Source of the DNA: Eubacterium sp. AF16-48
GTDB taxonomy: Bacteria > Bacillota > Clostridia > Lachnospirales > Lachnospiraceae
Direction: 5' to 3'
NCBI RefSeq assembly: GCF_003479405.1
Contig: NZ_QUHB01000011.1
Location: 7,031 to 71,030, forward strand
Length of the DNA stretch: 64,000 nucleotides
Each line of letters opens with the position of its first letter. Within the stretch, counting starts at the first letter, position 1. The notes beneath the pieces were generated by a model, which was not told where the DNA came from, searched no databases, and saw only the letters and a list, made by a program, of their open reading frames with translations. The position numbers and the translations under genes were made by a program. This document shows positions 31,793 to 41,270 of the stretch, in pieces.

Positions 31793-33619
31793 TTATTTGG
31801 CATATTCGTACATTATCCACTTATTTACCACATCAAAAGGCGCAGGTCCCACAGCCAAAAAAGCCTTGTGAAAATCTTTTAAGTTAAAGGAATCTCCCAG
31901 CTTCTTTTTAAGAGAATCCTTAAGCCGGGTAATTTCCATAAAGCCTACATAATATTGAAGATAATTGGCAGGCTCTTCTATAACAGACTGAAAAATGGAT
32001 TCACAAACCTTTTTGTCAGTGATATTATAATCTGCCAGATACTTAGCTGTGTCTTTAAAGGTCCATCCGTCATAGTTAATTCCAATATCACAAATAGAAT
32101 AAAGAGCCAGAGAATATGCGGAGCTACAGGCAAAGGCTTTGGCAAGATTTTGGTCTTTATAGCGATACTGATAAGACATAAATTCCACATAAGTTGCCCA
32201 CCCTTCAGTATAGCCGCCGTAGTTAATAATGTGCCTTACAGGGTGGGGATTAGTAGATGAAAAGAACCATGACTGGTACATATGCCCCGGTATTCCTTCA
32301 TGGGCAATTGTGGCATAAATATCCTGATTTTTCATACTTTCGCTACCGTTTATATAAATAATGTTATGTTGTGGATTATCTATAGGAGGAGTTAAATAAA
32401 AAGCAGGACTTAAAAAATCCTCAAGACTTTTATCCACATATTTTAGGGTGTATGAAATTTCGGAAAGCCGGTTGTCTCCCACTGTTGTAGGAAAATTATT
32501 GGAAATTTTCTTTGACAGTGAAGATATAATGTCATTGGGCTTTAAGTCGGATTCTGTTTTACCATAAAACTTTTTCTCCAGTTCAGGGTCTTTTGTGAGA
32601 ATAGAATAAATTGCCTGCACATACCCTGTGAGATTAAGCTGAATTTCAGCCTTTAAATCACTGACAGATTTAGAACTTCCCGTATAATTTTTTACAAGAT
32701 ATTCATAGTAATCCCTGCCGTTTTTCAGGTAGAAAAGACCGTTTTTGTTTTTACAGGCTCCCTTTTTTTGCAATGACCACAAAGTATTGGCGATATTTTC
32801 GTAGGCAGGGTAAATGCTTTCCTCAATTACATTAATATCCCTTGTTATATAATTATTTTTTTCCTGGTCAGTTAAAAATGTAACACCGGATAATCTGTTT
32901 AAAAATGATGTATGCAAAAGATTTTCACAGGTATTTTTGTTGCCAATAAATTCCTTACACTGGGCAATTATTTTGTCGCAGGCAAATTTACTTATAAAAG
33001 AATTATTTTCAGCCTTTAATTTTTGAAATTCACATATTTGTCCATAATAATCCTTTATGAGAGACAAAATAGAAAGATAATTTTCAATATCCTTTTGGGA
33101 GGAAAAAGAATATTCACATAAAAGAACAGGAAGCTGAGCCTGAAGCCCCGTAGTAGGACTTAATACCTGAGAACAAAGGCATAAGTCGGAAAAATCCAGC
33201 TGATCTTTAAAATACTCCATTAAAACATCATAGGTTATCTGCTGCTCCGTGGAAAGGTCTTTATAATTAAAGTTTTTTAAAAGATTAATTTCGTTTATAA
33301 AGTGGTTTTGGGATGAAGTCATAGACTCATATGTATAGTTTCCCAAAGTGGGGGTAATGTTATCCAGTCCGTATTTTGAAGTATCAGATAAATAAAAATG
33401 CAAACTGAGAGTGTCGGAAGAGAGCTGGTCTGTTAAAAGTTTGTCTGCGTAGATATTAAAGTTTTGCTGTGTACTGTTTTCAAAGGAATTTTCTTTTTTT
33501 TCGGACAAAAGAGGGAAAACAGTAATGGCACATAAAAAGATAATAAAAATGCCAATAATAATCGATGAAAAGAGATTTCTTTTGAAAAAATCAGAAAAAG
33601 TAGTTAATTTTAACGTCAT
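31793..33619 (-). CDS. DUF885 family zinc metallopeptidase, membrane-anchored
   Basis: 608 residues. An N-terminal hydrophobic helix (about 17-38) after a basic start anchors or exports the protein. The catalytic zinc motif HEGIPGH (HExxH form, about 438-444) is followed by TEGWATYVEFM with the third ligand Glu. DUF885 proteins are related to carboxypeptidase-like and oligopeptidase enzymes and act on peptides. Length is normal for the family. Single-gene unit, divergent from manA. The peptidase call is firm at family level; substrate unknown. Confidence 0.88.
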   Translation of the reverse strand: MTLKLTTFSDFFKRNLFSSIIIGIFIIFLCAITVFPLLSEKKENSFENSTQQNFNIYADKLLTDQLSSDTLSLHFYLSDTSKYGLDNITPTLGNYTYESMTSSQNHFINEINLLKNFNYKDLSTEQQITYDVLMEYFKDQLDFSDLCLCSQVLSPTTGLQAQLPVLLCEYSFSSQKDIENYLSILSLIKDYYGQICEFQKLKAENNSFISKFACDKIIAQCKEFIGNKNTCENLLHTSFLNRLSGVTFLTDQEKNNYITRDINVIEESIYPAYENIANTLWSLQKKGACKNKNGLFYLKNGRDYYEYLVKNYTGSSKSVSDLKAEIQLNLTGYVQAIYSILTKDPELEKKFYGKTESDLKPNDIISSLSKKISNNFPTTVGDNRLSEISYTLKYVDKSLEDFLSPAFYLTPPIDNPQHNIIYINGSESMKNQDIYATIAHEGIPGHMYQSWFFSSTNPHPVRHIINYGGYTEGWATYVEFMSYQYRYKDQNLAKAFACSSAYSLALYSICDIGINYDGWTFKDTAKYLADYNITDKKVCESIFQSVIEEPANYLQYYVGFMEITRLKDSLKKKLGDSFNLKDFHKAFLAVGPAPFDVVNKWIMYEYAK

Positions 33620-33771
33620 TTTTGTAGTGACTCCAAAGTCCTTTTATAATAAAATATAAAAAAATATTAAAATGTATGATATTTTTGTAAAATATGTTAC
33701 AATCAAAGTTAGATTGGAAAGAGGATTGTTGAAATTAGCTACTGAGAAAAAACGAAAAAGAGGTATTTAAC

Positions 33772-34719
33772 ATGGAAAGACAAAGTTACTCAAATGAAGT
33801 TATTCTTTTGCAGCCGGTATTTAAGGACGCAATCTGGGGTGGAGATTTACTGAAAAATTTTGGATATGAGCAGGCTGGAGACAATGCAGGTGAATGTTGG
33901 GGAATAAGTGCACACAAAAGTGGTGACTGCACAATTTTAAACGGAGAATTTGCCGGAGAAAAATTGTCATGGTGCTATGAAAATCACAGAGAGTTATTTG
34001 GAAATATTGAAAACGACGTGTTCCCACTTCTTGTAAAAATAATAGGGGCGCAGCAGGATTTAAGCATTCAGGTACACCCTAATGATGCCTATGCGGCAGA
34101 ACATGAAAATGGTTCATTAGGGAAAACGGAATGCTGGTACATTCTTGACTGCAAGGAAGATGCCAGTATTGTCATAGGTCATAATGCAAAGGATAAAAAA
34201 GAACTTGCAGATATGATAAATCAGGGACGATGGAATGAATTAATAAGAGTTGTTCCAATTAAAAAAGGTGATTTTTTCCAGATAAACCCCGGATGTCTTC
34301 ATGCAATTAAAGGCGGAACATTGCTCATAGAAACACAGCAAAGCAGTGACATAACATATAGAGTTTATGATTATGACAGACTGCAGAACGGAAAACCAAG
34401 ACAGTTGCATTTAAAACAAAGTATAGACTGTATTGAAGCTCCTCACGTTGATTACAACCAGGAGAGAATTGTTAATAACTATCCGGGAATGAGCAGTGAA
34501 AGGTTAGTAAAATGTCCTTTCTACACATTAGAGAGATGGGAAATAGACGGAAAATACAGTTTTGAAAATGATAAACCATTTATTAATGCAAGTGTTATAG
34601 ATGGAAGCGGAATGATAAACGGACAGAAGATAGGAAAGGGTGAACATTTTATTATTCCTGCTACATTAAAACAATGTAACATTGAGGGAAAATTAACAGT
34701 AATGATATCATACTGCTAA
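33772..34719 (+). CDS. manA: Mannose-6-phosphate isomerase, class I
   Basis: 315 residues, ATG after AAGAGG. Interconverts mannose-6-phosphate and fructose-6-phosphate in the cytoplasm. Zinc-site blocks: LSIQVHPNDAYAAEHENGS (Gln, His and Asp region, about 98-116), KTECWYIL (Glu) and INPGCLHAIKGGTLLIETQQ (His, near 185). Short form, as in other Firmicutes. It precedes the PTS activator gene by 26 bases on the same strand and may be cotranscribed with it, suggesting a mannose- or mannitol-like sugar for the PTS operon. Confidence 0.92.
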   Translation: MERQSYSNEVILLQPVFKDAIWGGDLLKNFGYEQAGDNAGECWGISAHKSGDCTILNGEFAGEKLSWCYENHRELFGNIENDVFPLLVKIIGAQQDLSIQVHPNDAYAAEHENGSLGKTECWYILDCKEDASIVIGHNAKDKKELADMINQGRWNELIRVVPIKKGDFFQINPGCLHAIKGGTLLIETQQSSDITYRVYDYDRLQNGKPRQLHLKQSIDCIEAPHVDYNQERIVNNYPGMSSERLVKCPFYTLERWEIDGKYSFENDKPFINASVIDGSGMINGQKIGKGEHFIIPATLKQCNIEGKLTVMISYC

Positions 34720-34745
34720 AAGATATTAAGAAAGTTGAAAGAGAT

Positions 34746-36710
34746 ATGTTATCAGAAAGAAGTCTTCAGATATTAGAAAAATTAATTGACAATAACCGTA
34801 CACCTATTACGTCAAAGACTCTGGCACTGTATCTTGGCGTATCAGAAAGAAGTGTAAAAACCTATATTAAGGAGGTCTCGGATTTTTGTAAGGAGCAGGG
34901 AATGACCTTGGAAAGAAAGCCGGGAATAGGTTTTGTGGCAGACTTTTCTGAAAACCAGATTGAGCAGGTTAGTGCCATGAAACGTGACAAAAAAATGGTA
35001 ATGTCCAAAAAACAGAGAATGGGTTATATAATGTACATTCTTTTAAGCGGATGGGACACTTATACTCTGTCATTGTTTTCAGAGGAATTAAATGTTAGCA
35101 AGAAAATGATTGGCGATGACATTAACACCATATCAAAGGAGCTTGAAAAATATAATATTCATATTAACAGGGTTGCAGGACATGGTGTGTTTATTTCCGG
35201 TGAGGAATTTTCCATAAGAAAGGCAATGAAAAGTTATTGCAGATATGCCATTGGAAATAATAAGGTGGACAATGTACACGATTACAGGGTTAATTATGAA
35301 GAAGAGTATTTGTGGATAAATAACTTTGGAAGGGATAATTATGAGAAGGCCATTGAAGTAATAGGGGCAATAGAGAAGGAATTTGATGTTGCCTATACAG
35401 ACTATTCCTTTAGAATGTTGGCAGAATATCTTAGCATCCAGTTATTTAGAATCAGAATGGGAAATGTTATAGAGAAGAATATTGTCAAAGAAGAAGGAAA
35501 ATTAAGCAATCCTGAAATTGTTGGAAAAGTGTGTCAGATGTATGAGCAGCTGGGAAAAGTGCAGATTAATGAATATGAGAAGCAATATATAGACATACTA
35601 TTTGCAGCGGCAGCAGTGCAGCTTAAGAAAAATCGTACACAACTGGTAAACAATAGCAGATTTGACAGCAAAAATCAGGAAATATGCGCTGAAATTTTAA
35701 AATATCTTTCTGAAATTTTAAATGCGGATTTAGAGGGAAATGAACTTTTAAGAACCAGCTTAGAAGCGTTTATTCCACCGTCATTTATTAGAACACAGTA
35801 TGGTTTTGAGGTTAGCAATCCTTTCTTAGGAGATATAAGGGAAATGTATTCGGGAATTTTTGCCACATGCTTTACATTGGGAAAATTCTACGAAGAATAT
35901 ACAGGAGAGATACCTACAGACCATGAAATTTCTTTTATCGCACTGTTTTTAGGAGGTGCACTTCACAGAAATGTGAAAAACGTCAAAGCGGTGTTAATTG
36001 GTACCAGCGGAATTGCCGCAGCTAATATTGTGGCAAGAAAAATAGAAAACAAAATTGATGATGTAAAGATAGTTGCCATATTATCCTCCCAAAAAATAGA
36101 GAATATAGAGGACTATGATTCTGATATTATCCTGTCGTTACTGCCAAACTTTGAATATGAGGACAAGGTAGTACATATATCGCCTATTGTCAGCAGGGAT
36201 GATGAACAGAAAATTAAGGATGCATGCTTTGAGGCATTGTCAAATCCACGGTTTGGAAGCGAAAAGTTTGATGAAATAGTTGATAAGGATCATATACTGA
36301 TTGTCAGGGAAAAAGTGGAGCGTGAGGCCATTCTTAAAGAGGTTTGCAAGCGTCTTTGCGAAGGTGGATATGTAAAAAAAGAATTTTACGATGATGTAAT
36401 AACAAGAGAAAAAATAGAATCAACAGCTATTGGAAATGAAGTTGCCATTCCTCATGGAATGCCGGAAAATGTTATAAAACCAAAAGTTTTTGTGGTTAAA
36501 CTTGAGTATCCGGTAAACTGGGGAGGAAAAATGGTTAGCACAATATTCCTTTTAGCCCTTAACTTTAACAACATTGAAACTACTAAGTCATTTTTCATGG
36601 CATTTACCAGATTGGTAGGTTCAGAAACCAGAATAGGAAAAATACGTAAATGTCAGACTCCGGAGGAGATAGGGGACATATTCAAAAGAGAATTGCATTA
36701 TAAACAATAA
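34746..36710 (+). CDS. PTS-controlled BglG/MtlR-type transcription activator
   Basis: 654 residues. N-terminal helix-turn-helix (SERSLQILEKLIDNNRTPIT, LALYLGVSERSVKTYIKEV), a second Mga-like HTH (about 100-150), two PRD domains (about 190-420), an EIIB-like part (about 420-500) and a C-terminal EIIA domain with the phospho-His in IPHGMPEN (about 570) and VKLEYPVNWGGK. This is the DNA-binding MtlR/LicR layout rather than an RNA-binding antiterminator. It should sense PTS phosphorylation and activate the downstream operon starting at 36905, from which it is separated by a terminator. Confidence 0.88.
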   Translation: MLSERSLQILEKLIDNNRTPITSKTLALYLGVSERSVKTYIKEVSDFCKEQGMTLERKPGIGFVADFSENQIEQVSAMKRDKKMVMSKKQRMGYIMYILLSGWDTYTLSLFSEELNVSKKMIGDDINTISKELEKYNIHINRVAGHGVFISGEEFSIRKAMKSYCRYAIGNNKVDNVHDYRVNYEEEYLWINNFGRDNYEKAIEVIGAIEKEFDVAYTDYSFRMLAEYLSIQLFRIRMGNVIEKNIVKEEGKLSNPEIVGKVCQMYEQLGKVQINEYEKQYIDILFAAAAVQLKKNRTQLVNNSRFDSKNQEICAEILKYLSEILNADLEGNELLRTSLEAFIPPSFIRTQYGFEVSNPFLGDIREMYSGIFATCFTLGKFYEEYTGEIPTDHEISFIALFLGGALHRNVKNVKAVLIGTSGIAAANIVARKIENKIDDVKIVAILSSQKIENIEDYDSDIILSLLPNFEYEDKVVHISPIVSRDDEQKIKDACFEALSNPRFGSEKFDEIVDKDHILIVREKVEREAILKEVCKRLCEGGYVKKEFYDDVITREKIESTAIGNEVAIPHGMPENVIKPKVFVVKLEYPVNWGGKMVSTIFLLALNFNNIETTKSFFMAFTRLVGSETRIGKIRKCQTPEEIGDIFKRELHYKQ

Positions 36711-36744
36711 AAATTAATAAAAAATAATGAAAAGCTTTTGATTT

Positions 36745-36759
36745 TTCAAAACGTTTCAA
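36745..36759 (+). promoter_or_regulatory. Possible operator upstream of the PTS operon
   Basis: TTCAAAACGTTTCAA is an imperfect palindrome around AAACGTTT. It is similar in feel to catabolite (cre) sites but one base shorter in the centre. It lies between the activator gene and the PTS operon. Confidence 0.25.
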
Positions 36760-36781
36760 TGCAAGAAAAATACTAAGTTTG

Positions 36782-36820
36782 AGAAAAATTGCACTAACTT
36801 TAGTGCAATTTTCTTTTTTT
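36782..36820 (+). terminator. Intrinsic terminator after the PTS activator gene
   Basis: AAAATTGCACT pairs perfectly with AGTGCAATTTT, followed by CTTTTTTT. Confidence 0.88.
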
Positions 36821-36904
36821 GCGAGAATTGAAAAAAAGTAATAAAGCCCTTAGAATGAAATTACACAATGGTGGTAATAATTTTAAGAAAAGGAGGACAA
36901 AGGT

Positions 36905-37348
36905 TTGGCTAAAGAACTAATGAGCAAAGAGATTGTTATGTTTGACGTTAAGGCAGAGAATGCAGAAGGGATTATCAGATTAATAGCTGATGCGATGGAC
37001 AAGGACGACAGACTTATTGACAAAGAAGGTTATGTAGCAGATGTTATGGCAAGAGAAGCAAGTTCAAGTACGGCAGTTGGTTTCTCAGTTGCTACACCAC
37101 ATTCAAAGTCAGTACATGTTAAGGAACCATCACTTGCTTTTGTACGTCTTGCGCATCCTGTTAAATGGGATGATACGGAAAGCGTTGACATGATATTCCA
37201 AATCGGTGTTCCTTCACCGGGACAGGGTGACAGACACTTAGAAATTCTTGCAGGATTGTTCAGAAAGGTTATGCATGAAGACTTTAGAGAACAATTAAAG
37301 AATGCAAAAAATGCCGATGAAGTTATTGAACTTATTGGCACAGTTTAA
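36905..37348 (+). CDS. PTS fructose-family EIIA component
   Basis: 147 residues from TTG 36905 after a strong AGGAGG. PTS EIIA type 2 domain: phospho-His in VATPHSKSVHVKEPS (H66), AFVRLAHPVKWDD, and PGQGDRHLEILAGLFRKV. Takes phosphate from HPr and passes it to the separate EIIB. First gene of an operon with EIIC, EIIB, HPr, enzyme I and a HAD phosphatase. The fructose family also includes mannitol-like and anhydrohexitol-type substrates, so the sugar is open. Confidence 0.92.
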   Translation: MAKELMSKEIVMFDVKAENAEGIIRLIADAMDKDDRLIDKEGYVADVMAREASSSTAVGFSVATPHSKSVHVKEPSLAFVRLAHPVKWDDTESVDMIFQIGVPSPGQGDRHLEILAGLFRKVMHEDFREQLKNAKNADEVIELIGTV

Positions 37349-37392
37349 ATCCTGAGGTCAGGATAAAATACGTTTTGAAAAGGAGAAAAGTT

Positions 37393-38628
37393 ATGAAAGA
37401 ATTGGTAGATATCTTAAAAAACACCAAACAGCACCTTATGAATGGTGTGTCATATATGATTCCTGTTGTTGTTGGTGGTGGTATCTTAATGGCCATCGCA
37501 GTATTATTAACAGGTGAAGGAGCAGCTCCGGGATGGGGTTCAGGTCTTCCTTATTGGTTATGGACAATCGGAGCTGATGCTCTTGGATTAATGTGTCCTG
37601 TATTTGCAGCATATATTGCTTACTCAATTGCAGACAGACCCGGAATTGCAGTAGGTATGGCAGGCGGATTTATGGCACTGAATATTCCTACAGGTTTAGG
37701 AGCACCTGTTCAGACTTTGGTAGAAATTACTAAGGGTGTTACAGTTCCTGATGGAGCAGTTTTAACAACAATTGACAATGTTCAGTATTATGTTAATTCA
37801 ACAAGAGCAGTACAGACAGCTTCAGCCGGATTTATAGGAGCAGCTATTGCAGGTTTAATTGCAGGTATTGTAGCGCATTACTTAAAGAAGATTCCTCTTC
37901 CAAAGTCAATGCAGTCACTTAAATCGATTATCATTATCCCTGTAGTTGGTGTGTTAATTGTAGGTGCTATAATGTTCTTATGCGGAGCACCAATTGCATC
38001 ATTTATGACATGGCTTGAAGGTGTAATGACAGATATGGCACATGGAAATCATGGAAGTCTTGCCCTTGCAGGAATTAGTGCTTTGGCATCACTTATGATA
38101 GCATTTGACCTTGGTGGTCCTGTAAACAAAGTTGCTTACTCAATTTTAATGGTAGCATTTGTAGGTACAGGTATTTACACATTCGCAGCTCCTGTTGGTA
38201 TTGCTATTTGTATTCCTCCAATCGGATGTGGTGTTGCTTCATTAGTTTTAAGAAAGAAGTTCTCACCGGAAGAACAGAATGCAGGCATCGGTGCTATAGC
38301 GATGGGTTGCTGTGGTATTACAGAAGGTGCTATTTCATATACAGCTGCTGATCCGACAAGAATGATTCCTATTAACATGATTGCATCAGCAATTGCAGGT
38401 GGTCTTGCAGGATTCCTTGGAGTTGGTGCTAAGATGTCAGCTTGCTGGGGTGGTTTAATTGTAGCTCCTGTTATTCAGGGTGAAAGCTTTATGTCAGGTT
38501 GGCCACTTTACGTAATCTGTATTTTAGTTGGTGTAGCAATTTACGTTGGTTTGTGTGCATTATTAAAGAAAGATTATGTTGCACCTGAACCGGAGGATTT
38601 AGGAGATGTTGATATCTCATTTGAATAA
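37393..38628 (+). CDS. PTS fructose-family EIIC permease
   Basis: 411 residues from ATG 37393 after AAGGAG. Eight to ten helices of the EIIC fructose type: HLMNGVSYMIPVVVGGGILMA (about 14-34), LGLMCPVFAAYIAYSIADRPG, AFDLGGPVNKVAYS (about 236-250) and CCGITEGAISYTAADP (about 305-320, substrate region). Stand-alone EIIC; EIIA and EIIB are separate genes on either side. Similar split frw-type permeases in enterobacteria neighbour pfl-like radical enzymes, as here. Confidence 0.92.
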   Translation: MKELVDILKNTKQHLMNGVSYMIPVVVGGGILMAIAVLLTGEGAAPGWGSGLPYWLWTIGADALGLMCPVFAAYIAYSIADRPGIAVGMAGGFMALNIPTGLGAPVQTLVEITKGVTVPDGAVLTTIDNVQYYVNSTRAVQTASAGFIGAAIAGLIAGIVAHYLKKIPLPKSMQSLKSIIIIPVVGVLIVGAIMFLCGAPIASFMTWLEGVMTDMAHGNHGSLALAGISALASLMIAFDLGGPVNKVAYSILMVAFVGTGIYTFAAPVGIAICIPPIGCGVASLVLRKKFSPEEQNAGIGAIAMGCCGITEGAISYTAADPTRMIPINMIASAIAGGLAGFLGVGAKMSACWGGLIVAPVIQGESFMSGWPLYVICILVGVAIYVGLCALLKKDYVAPEPEDLGDVDISFE

Positions 38629-38640
38629 ATCATATAAGAA

Positions 38641-38727
38641 ATATAATTTGTATAATAAACTGATAAGTCGGATTTAAGTCAGGAAAATATAACTTGTATA
38701 AAATAAACTGATAAGTCGGATTTAAAT
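38641..38727 (+). repeat. Short tandem duplication between EIIC and EIIB genes
   Basis: About 40 bp containing AAACTGATAAGTCGGATTTAA occurs twice (from 38641 and 38687, period about 46 bp) with few differences, just before the EIIB gene. It is non-coding; it could be a recent duplication or a processing or stability element. Confidence 0.65.
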
Positions 38728-38750
38728 TAACAAGAAAGAGAGTGAATGAT

Positions 38751-39059
38751 ATGAAATTTTTAGCAGTTACAGCATGCCCTTCAGGGGTTGCACATACTTA
38801 TATGTCAGCAGAGGCTATTCAGCAGGCTTGCAAAAAAGCAGGAATTGAGTGCAAAGTTGAAACACAGGGTTCTATAGGTATTGAAAACGCTATTACAGCA
38901 GAAGATATTGCTACAGCAGATGCAGTAATATTAACAACAGATATGCCTATTAAGAATGCAGGTCGTTTTGATAACTTAAAGAAAGTTAAAATAACTACAG
39001 GTCAGGCAATTAAGCAGGCAGATGCCATCGTAGCTAAGATGGTTGGAATGCTTAAATAA
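38751..39059 (+). CDS. PTS fructose-family EIIB component
   Basis: 102 residues from ATG 38751 (a GTG at 38742 is an alternative). The phosphate-accepting cysteine lies in the loop ACPSGVAHTYMSAE (C9), followed by VETQGSIGIENAIT and DMPIKNAGRFDNL, all typical of EIIB of the fructose family. Phosphorylates the sugar as it passes EIIC. Confidence 0.93.
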   Translation: MKFLAVTACPSGVAHTYMSAEAIQQACKKAGIECKVETQGSIGIENAITAEDIATADAVILTTDMPIKNAGRFDNLKKVKITTGQAIKQADAIVAKMVGMLK

Positions 39060-39110
39060 TAGCAGGTAGCTGTTTAAGCCAAACTTAAATTAAAATTATT
39101 AAACCAAATT

Positions 39111-39145
39111 TATCCGGGCGGGCGAAGGGTATGCCTGCCCGGATA
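39111..39145 (+). terminator. Strong hairpin between EIIB and HPr genes
   Basis: TATCCGGGC pairs with GCCCGGATA, with GGC/GCC inside. No T-run follows, so it is more likely a transcript-stabilising or partial terminator hairpin that separates the permease mRNA from HPr and enzyme I. Confidence 0.45.
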
Positions 39146-39243
39146 TATAAAATTAAGGGAGAATCGTAGAGTAAAACATTAAATTAGAAAACTGTTGCGA
39201 AAGCAATTTAAATAAAGTATCGAATAAGAAGGAGGACGAAAAT

Positions 39244-39507
39244 ATGGTAAGCAAGACATTAACAGTAAACAATCCGGAAGGATTACACATGAGACCGGCA
39301 GGAGTTATCGCAAAGGAAATGGGTAAATTCGCATGCGACATAACAATTGTATTTGGTGAAAAGAGAATAAACGCAAAGAGTCTTATAAACATCATTTCAG
39401 CATGTATCAAAACAGGTGCAGAAGTAACTTTTGAGTGTGATGGTGAGGACGAAGAAGCAGCAATGGCAAAGATTGTTGAACTTGAAAGTCAGAATTTTGG
39501 TGAATAA
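39244..39507 (+). CDS. ptsH: Phosphocarrier protein HPr
   Basis: 87 residues after GGAGGACG. Phospho-His H15 in NPEGLHMRPAG and the regulatory Ser S46 in NAKSLINIIS are both present, so it can carry phosphate from enzyme I and in principle be a target of HPr kinase for catabolite control. Being encoded inside a sugar PTS operon, together with enzyme I, it may be dedicated, or be the general HPr of the cell. Confidence 0.93.
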   Translation: MVSKTLTVNNPEGLHMRPAGVIAKEMGKFACDITIVFGEKRINAKSLINIISACIKTGAEVTFECDGEDEEAAMAKIVELESQNFGE

Positions 39508-39524
39508 TAATAAGAGGTAAGATT

Positions 39525-41216
39525 ATGTACAAAGGTATTGCAGGTTCCGAAGGTATCGGAATAGGAAAAGTTGTTATAATTGAAGACCACGACATTACTA
39601 TTGAAACAAAGCATGTTCCGGAAACAGACTCAGAGATTGCCAGATTACAGGAGGCAATTGAAAAGTTTGTGGAAATTACAAATAAGATGGCTGATAAAAT
39701 GGATGAAACTGTTGGTAAAAAGGACGCAGACATTTTAAGAGGTCATATACAAATGCTTCAGGATCCAATGATTGAGGAACAGATTTCCTCACTTATTGTA
39801 GCTGAAAAGATTACTGCTGAAATGGCAGTTGATCAGGTGTTAGAGCAGACAGCAGAAATGTTTTCACAGATACCTGATGAATTATTACAGCAGAGAGCTA
39901 CAGACTTTAGAGACATTAAAGCAAGAATGATTAAGTTACTTATGGGAATTGAAGATGTTGATATTTCCCAGGTACCGGCAGGAACTGTTTTAGTGGCAAA
40001 AGATTTGACTCCATCTATGACAGCAGGAATCAAGCCTGAAAATATTGAAGGTATTCTTACAGAGATGGGTGGAAAAACATCTCATTCAGCTATATTGGCA
40101 AGAGCAATGGAAATTCCGGCGGTTTTAAGTATTGAAGGAATATGTGATATTGTAAAGAATGGTGACACTGTTGTTCTAGACGGAACAAGTGGTGAGGCAT
40201 TAGTTAATCCGGAAGAGGATGCTGTTAAGGAATTTGAAGATAAACGTGAACAGTTTGCAAAGGATAAGGCTCTTCTTAAGGCATATGCCGGAAAGCCGTC
40301 TGTTACAAAAGATGGAACAAAGGTAGAATTAGTATGCAATATTGGAAAGCCGGAAGATGCAAAGAAAGCTGTTGAATGTGACGGAGAAGGTATCGGATTA
40401 TTCAGAACTGAATTTTTGTTTATGGACAGAGACAGCATTCCTACGGAAGATGAACAGTTTGAAGCATATAAAGCGGTTGCCGAAACAATGAAAGGTAAGC
40501 CGGTAATTATAAGAACCCTTGATATAGGAGGCGACAAAGATGTACCGTATCTTGGACTTGAAAAGGAAGAAAATCCTTTTTTAGGATTTAGAGCAATAAG
40601 GTTTTGCCTTCAGAGACAAGATATTTACAAAACACAGTTAAAAGCACTTGTAAAAGCCAGTGCATATGGTAAAATAAAGATAATGGTTCCATTGGTTACA
40701 GGAGTAGATGAGCTTCGTCAGGTTAAGACTATGGTAGCTGACATTATGAAAGAGTTTGACGAAAAAGACGTTCCGTATAACAAAAACACAGAAATTGGTG
40801 TTATGATGGAAACACCGGCAGCATGTATGATGGCAGATGCGTTGGCAAAGGAAGCTGCATTCTTTAGTATAGGTACAAATGATTTAACAGGATATACTAT
40901 GGCAGTTGACAGAGGTAATGCAAAGGTAGCATATCTGTATTCCACATATAACCCTGCGGTTCTCCGTGCTATTAAGAGAATAATTGAGTGCGGAAGAAAA
41001 GAAGGAATCATGGTTGGTATGTGTGGTGAAGCAGCAGCTGATCCAAAGTTAATACCATTACTTTTGGCTTTTGGTCTGGATGAATTCAGCGTAAGTGCCA
41101 CAAGTGTTTTGAAAACAAGAAAGATTATTTCTGATTGCGATGTTGCGGCATGTAAGGAATTAGCCGAAAAGGTTATGCAGTGCATTACTGAGGAGGAAGT
41201 CTTAAAGTTATTATAA
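39525..41216 (+). CDS. ptsI: PTS enzyme I (phosphoenolpyruvate-protein phosphotransferase)
   Basis: 563 residues, ATG after AGAGGT, 17 bases behind HPr. Transfers phosphate from PEP to HPr. The phospho-His is in MGGKTSHSAILARAMEIPAV (H187); the PEP site shows GIGLFRTEFLFMDRD (about 290) and FFSIGTNDLTGYTMAVDR with GMCGEAAADP at the C-terminal end. Full length for enzyme I without extra domains. Together with HPr, IIA, IIB and IIC it completes the phosphate chain within one operon. Confidence 0.95.
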   Translation: MYKGIAGSEGIGIGKVVIIEDHDITIETKHVPETDSEIARLQEAIEKFVEITNKMADKMDETVGKKDADILRGHIQMLQDPMIEEQISSLIVAEKITAEMAVDQVLEQTAEMFSQIPDELLQQRATDFRDIKARMIKLLMGIEDVDISQVPAGTVLVAKDLTPSMTAGIKPENIEGILTEMGGKTSHSAILARAMEIPAVLSIEGICDIVKNGDTVVLDGTSGEALVNPEEDAVKEFEDKREQFAKDKALLKAYAGKPSVTKDGTKVELVCNIGKPEDAKKAVECDGEGIGLFRTEFLFMDRDSIPTEDEQFEAYKAVAETMKGKPVIIRTLDIGGDKDVPYLGLEKEENPFLGFRAIRFCLQRQDIYKTQLKALVKASAYGKIKIMVPLVTGVDELRQVKTMVADIMKEFDEKDVPYNKNTEIGVMMETPAACMMADALAKEAAFFSIGTNDLTGYTMAVDRGNAKVAYLYSTYNPAVLRAIKRIIECGRKEGIMVGMCGEAAADPKLIPLLLAFGLDEFSVSATSVLKTRKIISDCDVAACKELAEKVMQCITEEEVLKLL

Positions 41217-41270
41217 TTTAATTTGCAAAATGCAAATAGTATTACAATATTTAATGGATTGGAGCCCAAA

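Noticed and set aside
34746..36710. RNA-binding antiterminator of the LicT type
   Set aside because: The N-terminus is a helix-turn-helix rather than the CAT RNA-binding domain, so it should act on DNA.
40082..40537. 151-codon minus-strand ORF inside ptsI
   Set aside because: Antisense mirror frame without ribosome site or recognisable protein.
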